DNA of 64,000 bases, from NCBI GenBank assembly GCA_964541895.1, contig CAZISM010000002.1:1-64000 (forward strand), in the 5' to 3' direction. Shown piece after piece: positions 45,643-54,131 of this stretch (the first letter of the stretch is position 1; every line of letters begins with the position of its first letter). The position numbers and the translations under genes were made by a program. The stretch is from CAZISM01 sp964541895. GTDB taxonomy: Bacteria > Zhuqueibacterota > Zhuqueibacteria > Residuimicrobiales > Residuimicrobiaceae. Below the pieces are notes generated by a model. The model did not search any database. It was not told the DNA's origin and saw nothing but the letters and a program-made list of their open reading frames with translations.

Positions 45643-47925
45643 ATGCTTCGGTGTGTCAAGTTGGTCATATTCCTGCTCGTCGCCTTGTCGGGCTTGCTGG
45701 CCGCACAAGACAGGACAGAGTTCCCCACCGTAATTAATACTCCACTTCCCGATTATGTGCCGGCTCCCCAGGACGTCGGCTCTGACTATCTGGTCGGCGT
45801 ACACCATTTCCCGGGTTGGGAAATCGATCAGAGTGCCGGCGGATTTTCCCGCTGGGACAAAATCATGCCGTTCCCGGACCGCATGCCCATGATCGGCTGT
45901 TACGATGAAGCGAATCCGGAGGTGACCGATTGGGAGATCAAATGGGCGGTCGAACACGGCATTGACTTTTTTGTCTACTGCTGGTATCGACGCGGGCAAA
46001 ACCAACCGGTCACGCGTGAGACCATGTTTCTGGAACATGCCATTCACGACGGCCTGTTTCATGCCAGGTATGCAGACAAAATCAAATTTGCCATCATGTG
46101 GGAAAATCAGTCCAAAGGCCTTTCCGGCATTTCGTCCATGGAGGACCTGCAGACCAATCTGTTTCCGTTCTGGATGGAGACTTATTTCAAGCGCAACAAT
46201 TATCTGAAAATCGACAATCAGCCGGTGCTTTATGTTTATCAGCACAAAACACTGATTTCGGATCTGGGCGGCGTCAAACAGGCACGCCAGGCCATTGACT
46301 GGATGAAACAGGCGGCGAAAAAAGCGGGATTCGCCGGTTTGATCTGCATGGCCGAATACCGGGAGAATGATAAAAAAGTTCTTCAGGAAATAGCGGATTG
46401 CGGCTTTGATATGGCCTTTGCGTATTGCTGGCACCCCAACGAACAGTTCCCCTCTGCACAGCAGGCCATGGACTATCAGATGCAAACCATGACAGAATGG
46501 AAGCAGCATAATGCCATTCCCTTTGTCACCACCGCTTCGACCATGTGGGATCCCAAACCGCGGGAGAACAACAATCCAAAAACACCGTGGGTGTATCGCC
46601 CCCTGCTCAAACGCTGGCGCCTTACCCCTGTTGAATTTCGCGGCTTGCTGCAGAGCATCAAAACCTTTATGGCCGACCTGCCGGCCAACAGCCTCGGCCG
46701 CAGGATGATGCTCCTCGATAACTGGAATGAATGGGATGAAGGCCACTATATCATTCCGCATGTATATGGCGGATTCGGCTATCTGCAGGCTGTGCACCAG
46801 GTTTTTACCAAGCAGGACAATATGCCGGATCACCGGTCGCCGCAGATGCTGGGACTTGGACCGTATGATCAGAAATATAAAGAGCTGAGAAAAAAGATCA
46901 ACGAGCAAGCTCCCATCGTCGGTGCCATCCGCTGGGATGCCTGGCATGGCGATGCCGGTATGCCGGGACAGGCGGTGGAAAAGGCGTTGGGACCAAAAGA
47001 GTGGCATTATCGTCTGCCTTTTTATGGGCAGAGACTCAGTGATTCAACCGTACACGTCCGGGCTAATACCCAGGATATCATGGATCGTGAAATTGAACTG
47101 GCTTATCAGGCGGGGCTGCGCTATTGGGCTTTCGTAACCTATGAACCGGATAATCCGATGACCATCGGAGGGCTGGATCTCTATCGCTCCTCGATTCAGC
47201 GCCACAAGATCAATTTTTGTCTCATTACCCAGATGATGGCAGACAAGGAAAAACTGGCCGCGCAGATCAAACGCTTTATCGGCTATTTTAAAGAACCTGG
47301 CTATCAGACGGTTCTCAACGGCAGACCTCTGGTCTACCTGTTCAATCCGGGTGGCATTGAAAAAGGAGGCCGATTGGAGCAGACCAAAGCCGGTTTTGCC
47401 GCTCTGCGGCAGGCGGCCCTGGCTGCCGGCATTCCTGATCCCTATCTGGTGGTGCAGGTGTTCAATCCGGAAGACGGCAAACGTTTTATGGAAAGCCTGG
47501 CGTTCGATGCGGTCAGCGCCTACGCCACGCAGGGCAACGGCATAAAAGCGCCCTATGCCGATCTGGCCGCCTATACGGAAACGTGGTGGACCTCTGTAAA
47601 AAATACCGGAGTTCCTATCGTTCCTTTGCTTATGTCCGGTTGGGATCGCCGGCCACGGGTCATTCATCCCGTGCCCTGGGAAAAAGAACAAAAACCCGGC
47701 GCAGGTGTGGAAAAATATTATGAGGCCCCCAAGCCGGCAGAGCTGGCCGCACATGTGCAGAACGGTCTGGCCTGGATTAAAGACCATGCGGCCGCAGCAC
47801 CGGCGCAGGCTCTGTTGATCTATGCCTGGAACGAGACCGACGAGGGCGGTTGGCTGGTTCCCACTGTTTCAGAGGGCACCGCCAGGCTGGATGCCATTGG
47901 TGGCGTATTAAAGAAAGGTAAATGA
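45643..47925 (+). CDS. Two-domain WbsX/GH99-like protein
   Basis: A 760-residue secreted protein (signal residues 1-21, ending GLLAAQ); GGAGG lies 6 bases before the ATG. Domain 1 (about 35-410) is a close relative of the 41131 protein: SDYLVGVHHFPGWEI, GCYDEANPEVTDWEIKWAVEHGIDFFVYCWYRR, FAIMWENQS, LLDNWNEWDEGHY. Domain 2 (about 420-760) has the layout of the N-terminal domain of the 54132 giant: IVGAIRWDAWHGD, AYQAGLRYWAFVTYE, LVYLFNPGG and the ending LLIYAWNETDEGGWLVPT. So two subgroups are joined head to tail, a processive or dual-specificity arrangement. It starts 72 bases after the symporter and stops 4 bases before the next gene. Confidence 0.82.
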   Translation: MLRCVKLVIFLLVALSGLLAAQDRTEFPTVINTPLPDYVPAPQDVGSDYLVGVHHFPGWEIDQSAGGFSRWDKIMPFPDRMPMIGCYDEANPEVTDWEIKWAVEHGIDFFVYCWYRRGQNQPVTRETMFLEHAIHDGLFHARYADKIKFAIMWENQSKGLSGISSMEDLQTNLFPFWMETYFKRNNYLKIDNQPVLYVYQHKTLISDLGGVKQARQAIDWMKQAAKKAGFAGLICMAEYRENDKKVLQEIADCGFDMAFAYCWHPNEQFPSAQQAMDYQMQTMTEWKQHNAIPFVTTASTMWDPKPRENNNPKTPWVYRPLLKRWRLTPVEFRGLLQSIKTFMADLPANSLGRRMMLLDNWNEWDEGHYIIPHVYGGFGYLQAVHQVFTKQDNMPDHRSPQMLGLGPYDQKYKELRKKINEQAPIVGAIRWDAWHGDAGMPGQAVEKALGPKEWHYRLPFYGQRLSDSTVHVRANTQDIMDREIELAYQAGLRYWAFVTYEPDNPMTIGGLDLYRSSIQRHKINFCLITQMMADKEKLAAQIKRFIGYFKEPGYQTVLNGRPLVYLFNPGGIEKGGRLEQTKAGFAALRQAALAAGIPDPYLVVQVFNPEDGKRFMESLAFDAVSAYATQGNGIKAPYADLAAYTETWWTSVKNTGVPIVPLLMSGWDRRPRVIHPVPWEKEQKPGAGVEKYYEAPKPAELAAHVQNGLAWIKDHAAAAPAQALLIYAWNETDEGGWLVPTVSEGTARLDAIGGVLKKGK

Positions 47926-47929
47926 TCGC

Positions 47930-49294
47930 ATGCATACGCTGATACCCCTCTTGCTGATGCTGTCGCTTTTTCAGCCGGCAGAAAAGAGATCGGTTGATTC
48001 AGTATATCTCGTCGGCACCATAGAGACCGGGAATTATGGATCCGAAGCGATACGCATCGGCGATCTTGATGGCGACAGCGCCCCTGATCTGCTATTCGTT
48101 CAAAGCGAGTATGGCTCGCGTGCCATCCGCTGTTTGACAGCCATTACTCTGCAGGGAAAACGGATCTGGCAGCACGGCACTCCATCCTCTGATTACGGCC
48201 GGATATACAGCGATCTGCCTGTTCAGATTTATGACTGGGATAATGACGGTGTCAACGAAGTACTGTATGTACGCCAGGCGGAATATGTCGAGCCGGTGGA
48301 ATACGGAGTGGACAAAATCCGTGAGCGGGCTGTAACATACAGCGGCCAAGCAACCATGGTAGTACTGAACGGCAGGAGCGGCATGGAAAAAACAACCGTG
48401 CCGTTGCCGGCGCCGGCGGATGATTCTTTCGCCTTTGCCGATCTGAGCGGTCGCGGATGGCGGCAGGACTTTGTGGTAAAGGATCGGTATTGGAATATAT
48501 GGGGTGTTTCCAGCGCCGGCCAGGTGCTCTGGTCCTGGCAAGGGTCGACCGGGCACTATCCTGCTGTGGCGGATATCGATGATGACGGCCGCGATGAAGT
48601 ATTCATAGGCTATGCGCTCATTGACCACGACGGACGCGTGCTGTTCCAAAAGGATTCCGGCGACGCCCATCAGGATGCTTCCTGTATGGTTCGTCTTGCT
48701 GACGGCTCCTGGCGTCTGTTGTTCGGCAATCATGGTGTCCATTGCCTGGCTAAAGACGGCAAGGAACTTTGGCAGCATCCACTTCGGGAAGCCCAACACG
48801 TGGTCGTGGGAAGGTTTCGCCGCGACTCGGCGCTGCAAGTGGCGGTGATCGACAGGGGGTATCCCCGCACTCCGGAGGGCAATCCGGCCTACCTGATCTT
48901 GTATGATCTGGAAACCGGTAAGGAAATCTGGCGTCGCGCCCAGCCGCCTGGCGGCTGGGCTGCTGCGTGCAGGGATGTCCGTTGGAGTGGTCGCGAAGAC
49001 ATGGACGAAATTTTGGTCTATCATCGCGGCACTGGACAGAACCTGGCTGTATATAACGGCGAGGGCGACATAGTTGCCGAGATGGACATTCCATTGTCCA
49101 TTTGCAGTTCCTATCGCGATCCCGTGCTCATGAAGGAAAATCCAGGCGTTCACTATGCCTACCGTGCTGATATGTGGGGAGACTCCCGTGATGAGATTTT
49201 AGTGACCGGCTGGAAAGGCGTGCGTATCTATGCAAATGCTCGTTCTTTTTTGTTGCCGACACAGTATAACGCTACACTATACCATGGTATGTGA
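47930..49294 (+). CDS. PL11/FG-GAP-like eight-blade beta-propeller protein
   Basis: A 454-residue protein starting 4 bases after the previous stop, so translation is probably coupled. The N-terminal hydrophobic stretch LIPLLLMLSLF is a short signal. Calcium-loop repeats DLDGDSAPDLLF, DWDNDGVNEVLY and DIDDDGRDEVFIGY, and the spacing of blades, match the propeller of family 11 rhamnogalacturonan lyases and other FG-GAP proteins. PL11 enzymes are usually about 600 residues with extra N-terminal domains, which are absent here, and I do not see enough to assign lyase catalysis. It may be a lyase relative or a glycan-binding scaffold. Confidence 0.6.
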   Translation: MHTLIPLLLMLSLFQPAEKRSVDSVYLVGTIETGNYGSEAIRIGDLDGDSAPDLLFVQSEYGSRAIRCLTAITLQGKRIWQHGTPSSDYGRIYSDLPVQIYDWDNDGVNEVLYVRQAEYVEPVEYGVDKIRERAVTYSGQATMVVLNGRSGMEKTTVPLPAPADDSFAFADLSGRGWRQDFVVKDRYWNIWGVSSAGQVLWSWQGSTGHYPAVADIDDDGRDEVFIGYALIDHDGRVLFQKDSGDAHQDASCMVRLADGSWRLLFGNHGVHCLAKDGKELWQHPLREAQHVVVGRFRRDSALQVAVIDRGYPRTPEGNPAYLILYDLETGKEIWRRAQPPGGWAAACRDVRWSGREDMDEILVYHRGTGQNLAVYNGEGDIVAEMDIPLSICSSYRDPVLMKENPGVHYAYRADMWGDSRDEILVTGWKGVRIYANARSFLLPTQYNATLYHGM

Positions 49295-49364
49295 TTTTGA
49301 GGCCGAGAGTTATGTGTTCGAAAAAACAACTTACAAAGGTTCGTTGACACAAAAAGGGAAAAGT

Positions 49365-50711
49365 ATGATTCGTTTGACCAAATTTGTCGTTCTCCTGGCG
49401 CTCTTTGTCTGCCTGCCCCCGCTGCAAGCACAGAATCCGGTTTTTCCGACCGGGCTGTATATTGCCGATCCGTCTGCTCATGTCTGGCCGGATGGAAAGC
49501 TGTACGTATACGGCTCACGCGACGAGAGCCCGGATTACTGGTGCTCCTGGGATCACTATGTGCTCTCCACTTCCGACTTGATACATTGGCAGGTGACGAA
49601 AAATGCTTTTGCCAGCCGAGGGCCCAACGATCAGGTTTCGTACAGCGATAACATGCTCTATGCGCCCGATTGCCAATACCGAAATGGCATCTATTACCTG
49701 TACTATTGCCTGGCCGGCGGCGGCGCCAATGAAGGAGTGGCCACCAGCCCTTCCCCCGTCGGTCCCTTTAGCAACGGCCGAGCCATGGACCTGAATGGAA
49801 TCAACATGATCGACCCGTGTGTGTTCATCGATGACGATGGCCAGGCCTATTATATCTGGGGTCAATTCAATGCCAAAATGGCCAGGCTCAAAGCCAATAT
49901 GATCGAGATCGACACGAGTACGATCAGGGACAACGTGGTGACCGAGAAGGAACACTTTTTTCATGAAGGCGGCTATATGGTCAAGCGCCAGGGCCTCTAT
50001 TACTTTGTCTATGCCCACATGGGCCGGGCCGGTATGCCCACCTGCATCGGTTATGCCACCGGCAAATCGCCGATGGGCCCTTTCCGGTACGGCGGCGTGA
50101 TCATCGACAACGATCATTGCGATCCGGGCACCTGGAACAATCACGGTTCCCTGGTAGAGTTCAAAGGTCAATGGTATATCTTTTATCATCGCTCTTCGCA
50201 TGGCGGCATGATGATGCGCAGAGCCTGTATCGAGCCCATTCATTTTAATGCGGACGGCAGCATCGACGAAGTAGAGATGACGTCACAGGGAGCCGCCGGA
50301 CCGCTGGACGCTTTTTCGCGCATTGAAGCGGAACGAGCCTGTCTGTTGTATGGTAACGCCAGGCTGCAGGCTTTTGCCAGTGATAACGAAATGCTGACCG
50401 GAATGGTCAAAGGCGACAAGGCGGCATATAAATATGTTGATTTCGGCCAGGGTGCCGTGAGCTGTACCATGCGGATAGCACCAGGCATAGCGGCGGGCAA
50501 AATCGACATCGCCCTGGACAACTCGTGGGCGCCATCCATCGGCACCTTACAGATAACCGGTAATGGCGATGGCAAAACCTGGGCTGCATCAAGTTGTAAT
50601 ATAAAAGAAACGAAAGGCGTGCATGCGGTGTGGTTGCGTTTTAGCACCACATCTGGAGCGTCGTTCAATGTGGATTGGTTTCAATTCAACATGAAAAACG
50701 GGAGCAACTGA
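49365..50711 (+). CDS. GH43-family glycosidase with C-terminal CBM6-like domain
   Basis: A 448-residue secreted protein. ATG 49365 is chosen because AAGGGA lies about 6 bases upstream and a signal peptide (ending LQAQN) starts there; the frame is open further left without support. The three GH43 acids are visible: D35 in IADPSAHVW, D150 in MIDPCVFIDDDGQAYYIWG and E201 in HEGGYMVKRQGLYYFVYA. Residues about 330-448 are a CBM6-like sandwich (FSRIEAERACLL, SWAPSIGTLQI, FNVDWFQF). GH43 enzymes are mostly arabinofuranosidases, xylosidases or galactosidases. The TGA overlaps the ATG of the GH106 gene by one base (TGATG), so the two are coupled and probably act on one substrate. Confidence 0.88.
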   Translation: MIRLTKFVVLLALFVCLPPLQAQNPVFPTGLYIADPSAHVWPDGKLYVYGSRDESPDYWCSWDHYVLSTSDLIHWQVTKNAFASRGPNDQVSYSDNMLYAPDCQYRNGIYYLYYCLAGGGANEGVATSPSPVGPFSNGRAMDLNGINMIDPCVFIDDDGQAYYIWGQFNAKMARLKANMIEIDTSTIRDNVVTEKEHFFHEGGYMVKRQGLYYFVYAHMGRAGMPTCIGYATGKSPMGPFRYGGVIIDNDHCDPGTWNNHGSLVEFKGQWYIFYHRSSHGGMMMRRACIEPIHFNADGSIDEVEMTSQGAAGPLDAFSRIEAERACLLYGNARLQAFASDNEMLTGMVKGDKAAYKYVDFGQGAVSCTMRIAPGIAAGKIDIALDNSWAPSIGTLQITGNGDGKTWAASSCNIKETKGVHAVWLRFSTTSGASFNVDWFQFNMKNGSN

Positions 50712-53700
50712 TGATGAAACATTATATTCTGCTGGCGACACTGATCACCATCCTGGCGATAGGCTGCAGCCATAAAACCGGGAATGAACTGGAACAGGTG
50801 TTTGCCAATCCTCCGGAATCCACCAAACCCTGGTGTTACTGGTACTGGATCAGTGACAACATATCCAAAGAGGGCATCACCAAAGATCTGGAAGCCATGG
50901 CCAGGGTCGGCATTGGCGAAGCGTTGATCGGCAACATTCTCGATGAATCCGTGCCGCGAGGGCAAGTCAAAGTGCTGTCTGACGAATGGTGGGGCATGGT
51001 GGCGCACGCCATCCGTGAAGCGGACCGTCTGGGTATCAAGGTCGGTTTGTTTAATTGCCCGGGCTGGAGTCAGTCCGGCGGCCCGTGGGTCAAGTCGGAA
51101 CAAGCCATGCGCTATCTGGTCTCGTCGGAACAGCGTGTTCAAGGCCCGCAAAAATTTTCTCAAACGTTGCCGACTCCTGCCGGTTTTTTTCAGCAGGTAG
51201 CGGTGCAAGCTTTTCCGGCGCCGGATAAAGACCGGGAAAAAATTTCTTCTCATTCTCTGAAAATCAATTCTACGCCCATGCTCAAGGGTGTGGCCGGCCT
51301 GTTTGACGGCAACATGACAACAGCCGTGAGCCTGGAGAGCTATCCGCTGACCATTGATGTGGAAGCGGCTGCACCCATAACTGCGCGCAGCTTGCAGATA
51401 TATCCTGTGGAAGGACCCATCAGCGCCGTGTGCGAGCTGCAAATTCCGGATGGCGCCGGGGACTGGCGCACCATTGCCAGAAGGGCCATGGATCGTGAAA
51501 ATCTGGCTGTGGCTGTGGGGCCGATGGTATTTGCACCGGTTGTGGAATCGTTCAACGCCGTGACGTCATCCCGTTACCGGCTGATCTTTACCGATGGCGG
51601 TCGGACCCGACGCTGGGGAACGGATCAACGCACCCTGGGTCGACTCGCGGAAATCAATCTCAGCGGTTCGGCCCGTCTCTCCCGCTATATCGAAAAACAA
51701 CTGGCCAAGATGCACCCCACACCCTATATCGCCTGGGATACCTACATGTGGCCGGAACCGGCAGAACCGGAGGGGCCGGAATTGACTATTGCAGAAAGCA
51801 GCATTATTGATCTGACCGCCAAAGTAGCCGGCGATGGCACGTTGACCTGGGCTGTACCGGCCGGCGAGTGGATCATTCTGCGTACAGGTATGACGCCCAC
51901 CGGAACCCAAAACGCACCCACCACAGAGGAGGGGCGTGGATATGAAGTGGACAAAATGAACAAGCAGGCGGCGCAGGCGCATTTCGATGCTTACGCCGGA
52001 AAAATACTGTCCATGATTCCAGCCAAAGAGCGCAACGGAATTCGTCACCTGGTAGCCGACAGTTATGAACAGGGCTCGGAAAACTGGACTGAAGGTTTTG
52101 CGGAAAATTTTAAACTGGTGTACGGGTATGATCCTGTACGCTGGCTGCCGGTGTTGACCGGCCGCATCATCGACAGCGCCGATCGTTCGGAGCGCTTTTT
52201 GTGGGATCTGCGCCGTCTCGTAGCTGACCGCATTGCTTCCGGCTATGTGGCGGGATTGCGGGAAAAATGTGAGCAGAACGGCATCCGCCTCTGGCTGGAA
52301 AATTATGGCCATTGGGGCTTTCCCGGCGAATTCCTCTGTTATGGCGGCGCCTCGCACGATTTAGGCGGAGAGTTCTGGCTGGACGATATCAAACTGGGCG
52401 CTATCGAATGCCGCTGTGCCTCTTCAGCAGCTCATATTTACGGCAAAAATGTAGTGTCTGCAGAAGCCTTTACCGCCGGCAATGCCTTTCGACAGACGCC
52501 GCACTCGATGAAGGCGCGCGGCGATTGGGCCTTCACCGAAGGCATTAATCACTTTGTGTTGCATGTCTATATCCATCAGCCCTGGGACGATCGACGGCCG
52601 GGCATGAACGCCTGGTTTGGCACCGATTTTAATCGACATAGTACCTGGTTCTTCAAAGGCAAAGCGTACATCGATTATGTCAGACGCTCGCATGCGCTTT
52701 TGCAGCAAGGCCAAAATGTCGCAGACATTGCTTATTTTATCGGCGAAGATGCGCCCAAGATGACAGGTACACAGAATCCACCAAGACCCAACGGCTACAA
52801 TTATGATTACATCAACGCCGAGGTACTGCAGAGAGACGCACAGGCTAAAGAGGGCAAAATTGTATTGACCAACGGCACCAGTTATCGCATACTTGTGTTA
52901 CCGGATCAAGTGACCATGCGTCCGGAGCTGCTGGCCAAACTGGTGCAATTGGTCAAAGAAGGCGCTACCATCCTCGGCCCGGCGCCACAGCGATCACCCA
53001 GCATGAAAAATTTTCCGGCGTGCGATGAGCAAGTGAAATCGCTGGCCAGAGAACTCTGGGGTGACTGTGATGGTCAAGCGAAAACCGAACGCACCTTTGG
53101 CAAAGGCCGCGTTTTTTGCGGCATCGCACTGCAGGAAGCCTTTGCCCGTTTACAGGTGTTGCCTGACGTGAGCTGCAGCGCCGGCTATCTGTGGACCCAT
53201 CGTCAGGATGGGGCAACGGAAATTTATTTCGTTACCAATCAAACGGAGCAATTATTAAGCGACACCTTGTCTTTCCGCGTCACGGGAAAACAACCCGAAT
53301 TGTGGGATGCCGTAAGCGGTGAAATTCGTGACCTGCCTGCATATGAAGAGGCGAATGGACTGACCCGGGTTCCATTGCAGTTCGACGCCGCTGATTCCTG
53401 GTTCATCGTTTTTCGCAAAAAAGCGTTGACGAAAGTGAACGATGAGGCCGTCAATTTTCCGCTGCTACGAACCGTCATGGAATTGTCCGGTTCCTGGAAC
53501 GTATCGTTCAACGGTGAATTCGGCGCGCCGCACAACACGGTGTTTGACGCATTGCATGACTGGACCAGCGATGCCAATGAAGCCATCAAGTATTTCAGCG
53601 GCACAGCTGTGTATAAAAAAGAATTCAACTGGGACGGGGCAAAACAAGGTAGCTATTTTATCGATCTCGGTCAGCTGGAATCCCTGGCCACGGTCAAATT

Positions 53701-53944
53701 GAACGGCAAGGAACTGGCCACGGTATGGCGAGTGCCATATCGTGTGGATATCAGCCAGGAATTAAAACCCGGCCGCAACGATCTCGAGGTTGAGGTGACC
53801 AATTCCTGGTGGAATCGTGTTGTCGGGGATGCTCAGCCCGGTGCCATGCCCTATACCTGGGCCGCTACTACGGTTCGCTGGAATGCCAAAAGCGAGCTGA
53901 TGCCGGCCGGGTTATGGGGACCGGTGCGCCTCTTGTCCAGGTAA
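50711..53944 (+). CDS. GH106-type alpha-L-rhamnosidase, full-length lipoprotein
   Basis: A 1,077-residue protein. ATG 50711 overlaps the GH43 stop; ATG 50714, 9 bases after GGAG 50701-50704, is equally likely. The signal ends in the lipobox LAIGC, so it is anchored to the envelope. The catalytic domain includes NCPGWSQSGGPW, DSYEQGSENWTEG (E453), LENYGHWGFPGEF (E530), GGEFW (E554) and INHFVLHVYIHQPWDD. The region around residues 170-330 is an inserted sandwich, and the C-terminus is a galactose-binding-like sandwich with NSWWNRVVGD and LWGPVRL. It is the complete version of the gene cut by the left edge. Expected role: release of terminal alpha-L-rhamnose at the outer surface or periplasm. 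Confidence 0.9.
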   Translation: MMKHYILLATLITILAIGCSHKTGNELEQVFANPPESTKPWCYWYWISDNISKEGITKDLEAMARVGIGEALIGNILDESVPRGQVKVLSDEWWGMVAHAIREADRLGIKVGLFNCPGWSQSGGPWVKSEQAMRYLVSSEQRVQGPQKFSQTLPTPAGFFQQVAVQAFPAPDKDREKISSHSLKINSTPMLKGVAGLFDGNMTTAVSLESYPLTIDVEAAAPITARSLQIYPVEGPISAVCELQIPDGAGDWRTIARRAMDRENLAVAVGPMVFAPVVESFNAVTSSRYRLIFTDGGRTRRWGTDQRTLGRLAEINLSGSARLSRYIEKQLAKMHPTPYIAWDTYMWPEPAEPEGPELTIAESSIIDLTAKVAGDGTLTWAVPAGEWIILRTGMTPTGTQNAPTTEEGRGYEVDKMNKQAAQAHFDAYAGKILSMIPAKERNGIRHLVADSYEQGSENWTEGFAENFKLVYGYDPVRWLPVLTGRIIDSADRSERFLWDLRRLVADRIASGYVAGLREKCEQNGIRLWLENYGHWGFPGEFLCYGGASHDLGGEFWLDDIKLGAIECRCASSAAHIYGKNVVSAEAFTAGNAFRQTPHSMKARGDWAFTEGINHFVLHVYIHQPWDDRRPGMNAWFGTDFNRHSTWFFKGKAYIDYVRRSHALLQQGQNVADIAYFIGEDAPKMTGTQNPPRPNGYNYDYINAEVLQRDAQAKEGKIVLTNGTSYRILVLPDQVTMRPELLAKLVQLVKEGATILGPAPQRSPSMKNFPACDEQVKSLARELWGDCDGQAKTERTFGKGRVFCGIALQEAFARLQVLPDVSCSAGYLWTHRQDGATEIYFVTNQTEQLLSDTLSFRVTGKQPELWDAVSGEIRDLPAYEEANGLTRVPLQFDAADSWFIVFRKKALTKVNDEAVNFPLLRTVMELSGSWNVSFNGEFGAPHNTVFDALHDWTSDANEAIKYFSGTAVYKKEFNWDGAKQGSYFIDLGQLESLATVKLNGKELATVWRVPYRVDISQELKPGRNDLEVEVTNSWWNRVVGDAQPGAMPYTWAATTVRWNAKSELMPAGLWGPVRLLSR

Positions 53945-53999
53945 GGCGTAATCGGATCATGGGTCGAGGTGTGCCGCCTGAAGATTAAATATAGTGCCG

Positions 54000-54018
54000 T
54001 TTGCTTTTCGTAAGCAAA
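54000..54018. terminator. Weak stem-loop after the GH106 gene
   Basis: A 7-base perfect stem (54000-54006 with 54012-54018) with loop TTCGT lies 55 bases after the GH106 stop in a 187-base spacer. AT-rich pairing and no T-run make it a weak terminator candidate. The next gene has its own AGAGG ribosome site. Confidence 0.3.
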
Positions 54019-54131
54019 AACGCTGCGTCCTGGGCGGCTACTGACACGATCGTAGTCGTTTCACTGGGCCGGCATCTGCAGAGTCGTTTTTTGTCAGCCT
54101 GAATGATCCCGCCTTTGCTAAAGAGGTCTGT

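Noticed and set aside
45583..47007. A 474-codon minus-strand frame
   Set aside because: It is the antisense of the two-domain WbsX-like gene, has no family motifs, and the plus-strand frame carries conserved motifs and a ribosome site.
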